Source: Symsagittifera roscoffensis
Taxonomy: Eukaryota; Xenacoelomorpha; Acoela; Convolutidae
NCBI RefSeq assembly: GCF_963678635.1
Contig: NC_087062.1
Span: forward strand, 9,408,670-9,472,669
Direction of reading: 5' to 3'
Length of the DNA stretch: 64,000 bases
The notes beneath the pieces were generated by a model. That model saw only the letters and a list, made by a program, of their open reading frames with translations, was not told the DNA's origin and searched no databases. Positions 9,440 through 20,575 of the stretch are shown one piece after another (within the stretch, counting starts at the first letter, position 1; the number at the start of each line of letters is the position of its first letter). The translations under genes were made by a program, and so were the position numbers.

Positions 9440-12299
9440 ATGCCGACGGCTCTATCGCTGTTATGTTGTCTTCACTTATTTTCAGATGTCACACACAAGA
9501 TTCTCCTGACTGCGTTTGTAGTTTTGGGTTCAGGAGTTGGTTTCGTCAATCTTAAACTTCTCAAAAACAGTCGAGTATTGGACTTGACGCTTTCCATTTA
9601 CATTTTTTGGATAGTTTCAGCTATAATACTACTTCTTTATGTTTTCTTCTTAATAGCATTACAATTTTTCTTTTACATTCAGTCCAAGACACGACTTAAC
9701 ACACGTAACAAAACACTTTATTGCTCTATGTTTAGGGTCATTTTTCTATTCTATACAGTTATTTACTGCATTTCTTTCACATCAGCTCTCGTGCTTTATA
9801 TTAAAGTTGTGCAACAAAGATCATCATTTGACATTGGGCCTTCGTTGTACTTGGGAGTGTATGATCAAATGGTGCCTGGATATTACCACCCATGTTTAGA
9901 TTCCACTCATCAACTGGTGTCTAGCAAACATTGCGTCTGTGCTGAAGAATTCACAATTAACAGCGGGTAACAGTTTCCTATGTTTTCCAAAAAAAAAAAC
10001 AATTTTTAAATGAAAGCTCACAAAATTTCCTCAGAGCCTATATTAAACATTAGTTTATGAACACGTCAATTTTTTAAGATACTACCACTTCGATACATTA
10101 AAACCTAGCCTGAAATCTGACTCACTGAAGCCGAGACAAAACCACTACGTTCAATCATGTCCACGCAGTAAGAAACAAGCTGACATAAATACGCAAAAAA
10201 TCGATATACCAAGAAAAATCTTAATTAGCAGAAGTACAACTCTTGGCTACAATGGACCGTTGAACCTTTGCCGTCTGAAGAATGTTCGTTAGTTCTCCAC
10301 AAAATGAGCAAATTACTAGCTGCAACTTGATATTCAAGCAAAGTAAACTGATTAGTAGTAAAAAAAATTCTATGGCCATAGAAGTATTTACGAAATTTAT
10401 AAAAGGCAAAAACGAGCTTCGCATCCCTTACGATATAAAAAACTTCGAGCTGTAAACCCTTTGGCGATCTCAAAATTGCAGCAAGGCCAAGTGCTCATAG
10501 GACTAACGATTAATAAGAATCAACATTTTAACGGGAAAGACATTTCAAGTTAGCCATCAAGAGATCGAGACCTGAAAAAAATTATTGTGGTTTCTGCGAT
10601 TCGCAGAGGATCTATGAAAAACTATCCACCTGTCTAGACATAGTCGGTTTTTACATTCAAAACTGGTATCTTGTTAAGCGAAGCTCTTTTTTGTGACTCA
10701 AGGTAGTTTGTTTGTCTAGAAATTACACGTGGTTCCACTATTGCAGCCGAGCTCTCACTTGACCTAAACCCAGAGGTCAAGTGAGAGCTCGCGCTCACAC
10801 ACTATTGCCATAGCAGGGGATTGATAACACGATTTGACCCTGTCGGAGTGGACAACTTGGCACTCTGCAAAGTGCCTTTTCGCATTTGATTAATGTTATG
10901 CTTCAAAGGATATCCATTTTGAAAACAAAATAGAAAATAGCAGTTTTTTTACAAACGCAATTCGAGAACAAGGGAGAGGAAAGGTCTAGCACTCGATTCG
11001 ATAGCACTTGTTAATCGCCTGCGTAGTAAGAGAGGTGAAGCTGCACTTCGCAAACAAGCAAAAATGACAAAAGGGAGTTTGAAATAGCAAAAAAGTCGGC
11101 TTTCCTGTCCTCCAAAAAACCAGGCATTGATAAAGCTTATAAACATGCTACATAGAATTGAGCATAAATTGCCAAAAAGAAAGGGAGCAGTATACCGGCT
11201 TTGATATTGAGTACAAAAGGAAAAGGGCAAACTTAAACTTCGAAAAACAATTCATATCGTTATAAGTTTCAAATGTACAGATCATCAACACAAGAAGAAA
11301 ATTTTCTCATGCACTACAAACCACTTTAAAATATCCAACAGACAATTGGAGGACTGCCAGTGAAACGGAGTAGACAGATTTTCATTAGATCGAAGTAGCT
11401 TAAGCTATTCTGCGTTACCAGGATTGACCAGAAGCCGCTATCTTGTGTTCAAAAATTTGGTTCTAAAATTGTTACAAGACTAGGACTTTTCTTACTCAGT
11501 ATTTAATAAAATTATCCGGTTGCTGTATAAGTACAGACTGTTGTCACCCTTAACACAGAGAAAACTCGAAAAACGTTTTTATTATAAAGTTTTCAAAATG
11601 CTCCGCTGACAGTTTTCTTGGGAAAGTATAGGCTATTGATTTTGAGATTCATTGATTAGGTTATAATAGCTTTAATAAGGGTTAAGCAACAATGGTAAAA
11701 TGAGATTGAAATCCAAGTTTTGACTTAATTTTTTTAACATGATATAACCCTTGCTAGCCTGTAATATGAAAAAAAGCTCTTACATTGGAATTTAAAATGT
11801 GCTAAAAGAGACCATCCTATGGATAGGGTTTCCAGTGTTTTTTTGGTAAAAAAATACATAACCAAGAATAAGCTTGGATCATGAAAACGAGCTCTTGATC
11901 TTGATAGAGAAAATTAAATCTAATCTTGCTTTGCTATTTAGTTTACAACCCAGGACAGACATACACAAGTTGACTTCTGCCTTGAACTTGAATGACAAAT
12001 GTGTTCATGGCTTCGAAGAGCGAGTCCACTTCACCATTCTCCTGTTCGAATTCAGCCTCTATTCTGTCATCTACACTTCGCCTATTCTGCCCTGTGCCTT
12101 CCTCGTGCTACAAGCACTGCGTTGCATTAAGGCCGTGCTTCAAAAGAGGCGTCTTCACAGAAGCAACAGTCATCACGGCTTCCAATCGGAGATGTACTCT
12201 ACTTCACAACCCCAGATGATCTACCACTCATACGCAAATAATGCCAACAACAACCACATCGTCCATCATCAACATGCACAATCAGAGAACAGTCTATAG
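9440..12299 (+). CDS. Unrecognised four-transmembrane protein, two exons
   Basis: Exons 9440-9966 and 11942-12299 join in phase (AGCGG|GTAACA donor; TTTGCTATTTAG acceptor) to give 294 residues. Hydrophobic segments lie near residues 20-41, 49-82, 96-123 and, from exon 2, about 205-230. This gives a four-helix layout. A loop of about 80 residues between helices 3 and 4 carries cysteines (HPCLD, KHCVCAEE, DKCVHG), probably on the non-cytoplasmic side. The C-terminal tail is hydrophilic, rich in His, Asn, Ser and Gln (YANNANNNHIVHHQHAQ), and probably cytosolic. The topology resembles tetraspan families such as clarins or claudin-like proteins, but I see no diagnostic motif. The 5' end is uncertain: an acceptor-like TTATTTTCAG ends at 9484, so the first 15 codons may be intron and the true N-terminus may come from an upstream exon. 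Confidence 0.6.
9967..11941. other. Intron of the four-helix gene, containing repeats
   Basis: A 1.98-kb intron. It contains a piece at about 10585-10870 that recurs inverted at about 54650-55250, a perfect hairpin at 10748-10791, and SINE-tail copies near 10403 and 11031-11060. No other exon was recognised. Confidence 0.5.
10748..10791. repeat. Perfect 18-bp inverted repeat with 8-nt loop
   Basis: CGAGCTCTCACTTGACCT (10748-10765) is followed by AAACCCAG and then its exact reverse complement (10774-10791). A decayed version is at about 54683-54712. It sits within an interspersed repeat. Confidence 0.9.
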
Positions 12300-14725
12300 A
12301 CACTAGACATCATCACTATAGCAAAATTAATTACGCATCAGATATATATTTTTCATAATATGGAATCACTGAATCTAAATTTGAATTCAAAATTTTGAGT
12401 CTGCTTCAAAAAAAGTGTTAACTACCTCGTAAACTTAAGCTAGAAGTACAACCAACAACCCAATTCAATTTTTTTCAACACAGAGGCGAAACTGCACTTC
12501 ACAAACATTAGCAAGAACACGACAAAAAGCAGCTCAATAAAAAGCAATAAAAAGTAGAAATAAGACTCGAACTAGTAAAAAAATATATATCGACGTCTCG
12601 GATTCAATCAGCGACCTAGAGATTATGAGTTTCACTCACAAGCCACACAGCTACGCACGCTTAATAGATACAAACAATAGCCACAAATAAAACGGAGAAC
12701 AGATGCTGCTAATATTCTAATGCTACAGATCGTGATTATAGCAAAAGTGCCACCCAATAAGTGAACACTTTTAATGAACACTTTTTTTATTTGCGACTTA
12801 GGCTAGAAAAAATAAGGTTCGTAATAATACATTAACGCTCGCAAGCTTGCGTGTAAAAATACAAGCAGTTTGGCACCAGCTGCTGCATAATAATTGGTAC
12901 TATAAAACTACAGCCTTGAACAAAACATTCACACATTCCGCACCACTTACAATGCAACAAATTTAAACAAAAATAAGGTTAAATAAAAAAATTGTCGCAT
13001 GTCAATTTTTAAGACTCATAAACGTAGTGAATACTCTTATATTTAGCAAAAAAATTTACATATTGATCCTACATTTAGCAAAAAATTTACATATTGATCC
13101 AGTTTTCTCAAGTTGGGTTTACTTAATCAGAAACAAATGTTTATCATAGCTGTTCTCGAAATTCCAGAGCTTTAGAGCCATATTGTTTTAGTTAATAAGA
13201 AAATAATCTTGGTGCAGGCTAAAGCTGGAGGTACGTGTTTGTTAATTTTTTAAGTTGTTATAATGCGGTGGGACAAAACGCGTAATTTCAAAAATTGAAC
13301 TGTTACCAAAACCTTAATTGGTTCTTTAATATACTAAGTTAGAAGAGTGAAAACTATAGAGATATTGGAACTTTTCCAAGGAACTAACATCAATGATTCA
13401 CCCTTCTGCAGGAAAATTCCTGAAAAACAGCCAAAAGTTCGAAAACTTAACTTTCCGAATTCCATAAATTTTATAAATAAAGTAGATTCCATATTGGGGT
13501 TTCTCGATTGAACACATGGAACCTGAGAATTGGTACTGTAGTTTTCGAAAAAAGCCAAAAAGCTTTAAAAACGTCCAAAGTTTTGCAACTTCAACTTGTT
13601 TGAAAACCATAATTTTTTAAAAAAGTTTTTATAAAAATCCGTTCTATTTATTGAAATCAAAACCTCAGATTTGAGAGGGTAGTTTTGAGATAACGAAAAA
13701 AAATGTCAAAATTTCCCCCGCAAACTTTTTCGAAGGCTGTAGAGAGGGTCAAAGTAAAAGGAGACTAGGGTAATAAGCAGGAAAAAAGGTTAGTAGGCGG
13801 TCTTTCAATTGATAACATTTTTTTGAGAATCGGTCGAATAGTTTTTAATGAACACTAAAATTTCTGCAAAAAGTGAAAATTTTCCAAAGCATCAGAAACA
13901 ATTTAAAAACTAAATCCCTTACAGTTTCATTAAACCTGTTTTATCAAACAGGAATTCTAGGCAACCATGCCAAGCAAAACGTTTGAATTTCAAATTAGCA
14001 ACGAAAAAAAAACGAAACTGAAACACAGCAGACAATCTTTGAGCAGACACCAGTTGACCCGAAAAAAAATGATAGCCCAATTTTTTTAAAAAATTTTCAG
14101 GTACTCCTGAAACTACAATGAACAACATTTGGAAAAATAATGATACTTTCTAACAGCACAAGAAAATCCGTGTTGTGGCAACTAAGCCGACAAAACATGA
14201 GCAGATACATGAAAGTCCGGAAAAAAATTGTCAATTGCACACACACTGAAAAAAAAACATAGCTCAACCGGGATTTCAGTCACGGGCCATGGCGTGCAAA
14301 AGCGACGTCGTTACCTATTTTGAAGAAACCTGGAAGTTAGAAAATCAATAAAAAAGCAATCTAAAAATTTGTGAAAGTTTTTTACTGTAAAAAAGTCCGA
14401 CAGAAAACCGACAGAATTAGTTACAATTGCGAAAAAAAATGCTAATAATCAGGAACTAGACTGCTTCCAGTAAGCACTTTTCTACAAATATAAAAGAACT
14501 GACCCAGACTCAATGAAATCCCAATAATTTCTTGAAGTTTGTTCACGCTCCAATTTGATATTTCGCGGTTTGAGTTTTGATTCAGTTCATTTCAAAACTC
14601 GCGATCGAAAATCAAGTGTAAAAGTCATGAGAAAACGTGATCAACTTATAGTTTCGAAAATGCATTTCATTTTCAGATTTCTCATCGAAAAAAAAAACAT
14701 TTACCTATTGATCCAGTTTATCAAA
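12300..14725. other. Repeat-rich intergenic region
   Basis: No gene was recognised. Contents: a SINE copy at 12478-12835; a 29-bp direct repeat of TTTAGCAAAAAATTTACATATTGATCC type at about 13039-13101; a copy at about 13210-13330 of a repeat also present near 27745-27845 and 31320-31430 (shared CTAAAGCTGGA...GGTAATTTCAAAA landmarks); and an inverted copy of the GATCAATAGGTAAA repeat at about 14560-14780. Confidence 0.5.
12478..12835 (-). mobile_element. tRNA-derived SINE copy (degenerate)
   Basis: It is colinear with 4025-4355: the same ACACAGAGGCGAA start, the AGCAAGAACACGACAAAAAGCAGCTC block, a decayed tRNA-like middle, and the AAGTGAACACTTTTA...TTCGTAATAATACA end. The B box has decayed (GGATTCAATC on the plus strand). 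Confidence 0.65.
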
Positions 14726-15053
14726 TTTGGTTAATTGTTCAAAAAAAAGGTGTCAATCATTATCAAAATAGTGTCATCACGGTAACAGAGATGTTGCACC
14801 TCGAAATTCATCCAGTAAAAAGAACAACCACATTGAGCACTTGAATTTATTTGCTATTTCTAATTTTCGCTATTCTCTGAACAAGTTATTTCCCAGAAAA
14901 GGTGATTGCAATACCCTTTTCAAATCAAGCATCAAAACAGACTCTTTTGTTGATGTTTCTAAGAATTTCTCAACTATGATTATTTCAAGCACAAGATACT
15001 CGTAAAGAAAAACAGGTTCAAAAGTTTCGTTCAGTCAAGAATATAATTTAATT

Positions 15054-15297
15054 TCAATCGCTGTCATCTAAAACAAAACCAGGCGGCTCCGGCAGTTGCC
15101 TCGTTTGCATTGAGAACACTTTGAATTTTGATCCCATGTGTTGTGGACTGGTAATGGACTTGAATGCAGAGAGTATGTCTTGTGACTTCTCTGCACTGGG
15201 TGCAGTTCTCATAGCGTCCTCCAGTCTTTGGTGGATTCCCAGTTGCATCAGGAAGTCACCCTGATCAACCAGGCCATACGTGTCCACGCTATGCTCA
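15054..15297 (-). pseudogene. Extra copy 1 (most distal) of the NDUFAF7 terminal exon
   Basis: Acceptor CTCTGTTTCAG at 15298-15299, 81 codons and the stop are intact and give the same peptide as the exon at 20576-20819. In gene orientation it lies downstream of the first complete terminal exon, so it is redundant unless used by alternative splicing. It has no other NDUFAF7 exons of its own. Confidence 0.75.
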
Positions 15298-16693
15298 CTG
15301 AAACAGAGAGAAAACTAACAGCATTTAAACCAAGTCTCTTTGTACTATAAAACAAAAACTTTGTACTATCAAATTTGGTTAATTGTTCAAAAAAAAGGTG
15401 TCAATCATTATCAAAATAGTGTCATCACAAAATATTTTTAAAATTCAAAGAAATTTAAGGTAATATTTTTTTGTTTTAAATTCGGAAGGCTGAAGTTTTT
15501 CCAGGGAGAATTTTTTTGTGTGTTTCCTTTGAATTCATTGATTCTTTTCCATCTGACAGCAGACCTTTCCATTTCCATATGTTCCTATATATCAGCAAAA
15601 CAATTTGAAAACAATTATTCAACCAAAGCTCTAGGCTAGCTTTTAATGCATTAAATTGCACAGAAGACGATCGAGGAAGATGAAAAAATCCAGCATCTAC
15701 TGTTTTCTATTTTTTTTTCCAAATTAGATACGCATTATATTGAAACAAAGAAAATTCATTCCGTTTACAAGAGCCAAAACAAATTGAAACAGAAAAAATT
15801 GAACTCAAATCTGAAAAGATAGGAAAAAATTATCAAGCAACTTGAAAAAACTTTCGATCACAAATAATACTTCAGTTGAACGAAAAGTACAAAAAAATAT
15901 ACGGAAAAAAGTATTAAAAATTTGCTAAACAAAACAACATAATTGAAAAAAGATAAAAAACGAAAGGTGATGATTTTATTTATCAGGATTTCAAAGAATA
16001 GAATTTTAAAAATAGTATATAAAATAGAGAAAAATCAAACCTAACCTAGACAAATTATAAAGCCTGTTTAAAGGAAAATACCAATCCTGTGTTACACAAT
16101 ATAGGCTAAAAAGCAATGAAAAAACTATGAAAACAGGCAAAGCTGCACTTCTCAAACATGGGCAAAAAAAAAAGAAACAGAAAAGGGAAATCAAAACTTC
16201 AGTTAAAAAAACGTCGAGAATAATAAGATGTACACTACGAGATTCGAACCTCTGAAGGCTTGAAGCCCAACAATTTTCCGAATACTTGCTGTATGAATTA
16301 AGTCATTTCTTCGAAAACTATAAGAAAAAAAAGATGCCAAAAAAGCCGACAGAATTATAGCCGAAACCGAAAAACTTCTGAAAACATGCCAAGAAAAAAT
16401 CACACTGTGAAAACGCCTACGGTAACAGAGATGTTGCACCTCGAAATTCATCCAGTAAAAAGAACAACCACATTGAGCACTTGAATTTATTTGCTATTTC
16501 TAATTTTCGCTATTCTCTGAACAAGTTATTTCCCAGAAAAGGTGATTGCAATACCCTTTTCAAATCAAGCATCAAAACAGACTCTTTTGTTGATGTTTCT
16601 AAGAATTTCTCAACTATGATTATTTCAAGCACAAGATACTCGTAAAGAAAAACAGGTTCAAAAGTTTCGTTCAGTCAAGAATATAATTTAATT

Positions 16694-16937
16694 TCAATCG
16701 CTGTCATCTAAAACAAAACCAGGCGGCTCCGGCAGTTGCCTCGTTTGCATTGAGAACACTTTGAATTTTGATCCCATGTGTTGTGGACTGGTAATGGACT
16801 TGAATGCAGAGAGTATGTCTTGTGACTTCTCTGCACTGGGTGCAGTTCTCATAGCGTCCTCCAGTCTTTGGTGGATTCCCAGTTGCATCAGGAAGTCACC
16901 CTGATCAACCAGGCCATACGTGTCCACGCTATGCTCA
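16694..16937 (-). pseudogene. Extra copy 2 of the NDUFAF7 terminal exon
   Basis: An intact acceptor, open frame and stop, with the same translation as the other copies. It is separated from copy 1 by exactly one 1640-bp unit. Confidence 0.75.
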
Positions 16938-18335
16938 CTGAAACAGAGAGAAAACTAACAGCATTTAAACCAAGTCTCTTTGTACTATAAAACAAAAACT
17001 TTGTACTATCAAATTTGGTTAATTGTTCAAAAAAAAGGTGTCAATCATTATCAAAATAGTGTCATCACAAAATATTTTTAAAATTCAAAGAAATTTAAGG
17101 TAATATTTTTTTGTTTTAAATTCGGAAGGCTGAAGTTTTTCCAGGGAGAATTTTTTTGTGTGTTTCCTTTGAATTCATTGATTCTTTTCCATCTGACAGC
17201 AGACCTTTCCATTTCCATATGTTCCTATATATCAGCAAAACAATTTGAAAACAATTATTCAACCAAAGCTCTAGGCTAGCTTTTAATGCATTAAATTGCA
17301 CAGAAGACGATCGAGGAAGATGAAAAAATCCAGCATCTACTGTTTTCTATTTTTTTTTCCAAATTAGATACGCATTATATTGAAACAAAGAAAATTCATT
17401 CCGTTTACAAGAGCCAAAACAAATTGAAACAGAAAAAATTGAACTCAAATCTGAAAAGATAGGAAAAAATTATCAAGCAACTTGAAAAAACTTTCGATCA
17501 CAAATAATACTTCAGTTGAACGAAAAGTACAAAAAAATATACGGAAAAAAGTATTAAAAATTTGCTAAACAAAACAACATAATTGAAAAAAGATAAAAAA
17601 CGAAAGGTGATGATTTTATTTATCAGGATTTCAAAGAATAGAATTTTAAAAATAGTATATAAAATAGAGAAAAATCAAACCTAACCTAGACAAATTATAA
17701 AACCTGTTTAAAGGAAAATACCAATCCTGTGTTACACAATATAGGCTAAAAAGCAATGAAAAAACTATGAAAACAGGCAAAGCTGCACTTCTCAAACATG
17801 GGCAAAAAAAAAAAGAAACAGAAAAGGGAAATCAAAACTTCAGTTAAAAAAACGTCGAGAATAATAAGATGTACACTACGAGATTCGAACCTCTGAAGGC
17901 TTGAAGCCCAACAATTTTCCGAATACTTGCTGTATGAATTAAGTCATTTCTTCGAAAACTATAAGAAAAAAAAAGATGCCAAAAAAGCCGACAGAATTAT
18001 AGCCGAAACCGAAAAACTTCTGAAAACATGCCAAGAAAAAATCACACTGTGAAAACGCCTACGGTAACAGAGATGTTGCACCTCGAAATTCATCCAGTAA
18101 AAAGAACAACCACATTGAGCACTTGAATTTATTTGCTATTTCTAATTTTCGCTATTCTCTGAACAAGTTATTTCCCAGAAAAGGTGATTGCAATACCCTT
18201 TTCAAATCAAGCATCAAAACAGACTCTTTTGTTGATGTTTCTAAGAATTTCTCAACTATGATTATTTCAAGCACAAGATACTCGTAAAGAAAAACAGGTT
18301 CAAAAGTTTCGTTCAGTCAAGAATATAATTTAATT

Positions 18336-18579
18336 TCAATCGCTGTCATCTAAAACAAAACCAGGCGGCTCCGGCAGTTGCCTCGTTTGCATTGAGAACA
18401 CTTTGAATTTTGATCCCATGTGTTGTGGACTGGTAATGGACTTGAATGCAGAGAGTATGTCTTGTGACTTCTCTGCACTGGGTGCAGTTCTCATAGCGTC
18501 CTCCAGTCTTTGGTGGATTCCCAGTTGCATCAGGAAGTCACCCTGATCAACCAGGCCATACGTGTCCACGCTATGCTCA
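18336..18579 (-). pseudogene. Extra copy 3 of the NDUFAF7 terminal exon
   Basis: An intact acceptor, open frame and stop, with the same translation as the other copies. In gene order it is the first spare copy after the exon at 20576-20819, about 2 kb further downstream. Confidence 0.75.
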
Positions 18580-19568
18580 CTGAAACAGAGAGAAAACTAA
18601 CAGCATTTAAACCAAGTCTCTTTGTACTATAAAACAAAAACTTTGTACTATCAAATTTGGTTAATTGTTCAAAAAAAAGGTGTCAATCATTATCAAAATA
18701 GTGTCATCACAAAATATTTTTAAAATTCAAAGAAATTTAAGGTAATATTTTTTTGTTTTAAATTCGGAAGGCTGAAGTTTTTCCAGGGAGAATTTTTTTG
18801 TGTGTTTCCTTTGAATTCATTGATTCTTTTCCATCTGACAGCAGACCTTTCCATTTCCATATGTTCCTATATATCAGCAAAACAATTTGAAAACAATTAT
18901 TCAACCAAAGCTCTAGGCTAGCTTTTAATGCATTAAATTGCACAGAAGACGATCGAGGAAGATGAAAAAATCCAGCATCTACTGTTTTCTATTTTTTTTT
19001 CCAAATTAGATACGCATTATATTGAAACAAAGAAAATTCATTCCGTTTACAAGAGCCAAAACAAATTGAAACAGAAAAAATTGAACTCAAATCTGAAAAG
19101 ATAGGAAAAAATTATCAAGCAACTTGAAAAAACTTTCGATCACAAATAATACTTCAGTTGAACGAAAAGTACAAAAAAATATACGGAAAAAAGTATTAAA
19201 AATTTGCTAAACAAAACAACATAATTGAAAAAAGATAAAAAACGAAAGGTGATGATTTTATTTATCAGGATTTCAAAGAATAGAATTTTAAAAATAGTAT
19301 ATAAAATAGAGAAAAATCAAACCTAACCTAGACAAATTATAAAACCTGTTTAAAGGAAAATACCAATCCTGTGTTACACAATATAGGCTAAAAAGCAATG
19401 AAAAAACTATGAAAACAGGCAAAGCTGCACTTCTCAAACATGGGCAAAAAAAATAAGAAACAGAAAAGGGAAATCAAAACTTCAGTTAAAAAAACGTCGA
19501 GAATAATAAGATGTACACTACGAGATTCGAACCTCTGAAGGCTTGAAGCCCAACAATTTTCCGAATAC

Positions 19569-20165
19569 TCTTGTTATTTTGCGCTGGTTATTTTCAGCGG
19601 AAATTTTAAAATAACACGAAATCTAAAAATTAAATCCCTTTCGAAACTATAGTTCGATCAGGTTTTATCGCATCAATTACTTTGATTATTGAAGAAAGAA
19701 CGTAATTTGGCTACCTTTAAAAAAAGGAAAAGCAATTGAACTCAAACTGAAAAAAGTGAATCCGCGAAAAATCAAATTTCAGCGCTGCACAATTGGACCA
19801 TTCTTAAAACGAAAAAAAAACGAACAAAATGGGAGTTTTCATTAAGTACAAATTGAAGTTGGTCAGCAATAAACATGATAAAAACAACATTTTCATAAAT
19901 CTCCATAAAATAGCAAACTGTCAATTTAGAGGCTCAATAATTTGCAATTTAGGTAAGCTTTGCTAAAAAGTAGATTCGTAAAACGTCAAGCGTTTGGTTG
20001 TCCAAAAACATGCAGTTATACAAAAAATAAATCAAAAAATTATACGAAAAATTTTTATATACCGTCGTTCAACGAACTATAAAAGACGACAAACTTAACT
20101 AATTTTTTAAGTCCTTTTTCTTCATTTTAAATAGGAAGTATGAGGTATACTTTTATCTTTAGAAA
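19569..20165. other. About 600-bp segment present only in the fourth array unit
   Basis: The two preceding units read CCGAATAC-TTGCTGTATG without interruption. Here about 597 bp lie between those two parts. I see no clear target duplication, terminal inverted repeat or ORF. It may be an insertion in this unit or an ancestral piece lost from the others. Confidence 0.7.
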
Positions 20166-20575
20166 CCTTGCTGTATGAATTAAGTCATTTCTTCGAAAAC
20201 TATAAGAAAAAAAAGATGCCAAAAAAGCCGACAGAATTATAGCCGAAACCGAAAAACTTCTGAAAACATGCCAAGAAAAAATCACACTGTGAAAACGCCT
20301 ACCGTAACAGAGATGTTGCACCTCGAAATTCATCCAGTAAAAAGAACAACCACATTGATCACTTGAATTTATTTGCTATTTCTAATTTTCGCTATTCTCT
20401 GAACAAGTTATTTCCCAGAAAAGGTGATTGCAATACCCTTTTCAAATCAAGCATCAAAACAGACTCTTTTGTTGATGTTTCTAAGAATTTCTCAACTATG
20501 ATTATTTCAAGCACAAGATACTCGTAAAGAAAGACAGGTTCAAAAGTTTCGTTCAGTCAAGAATATAATTTAATT

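Noticed and set aside
15476-18943. Identical 61-codon frames between the exon copies (15661-15476, 17301-17116, 18943-18758)
   Set aside because: Identity follows from the recent tandem duplication. The segment is absent before the functional terminal exon, so it is not an NDUFAF7 exon.
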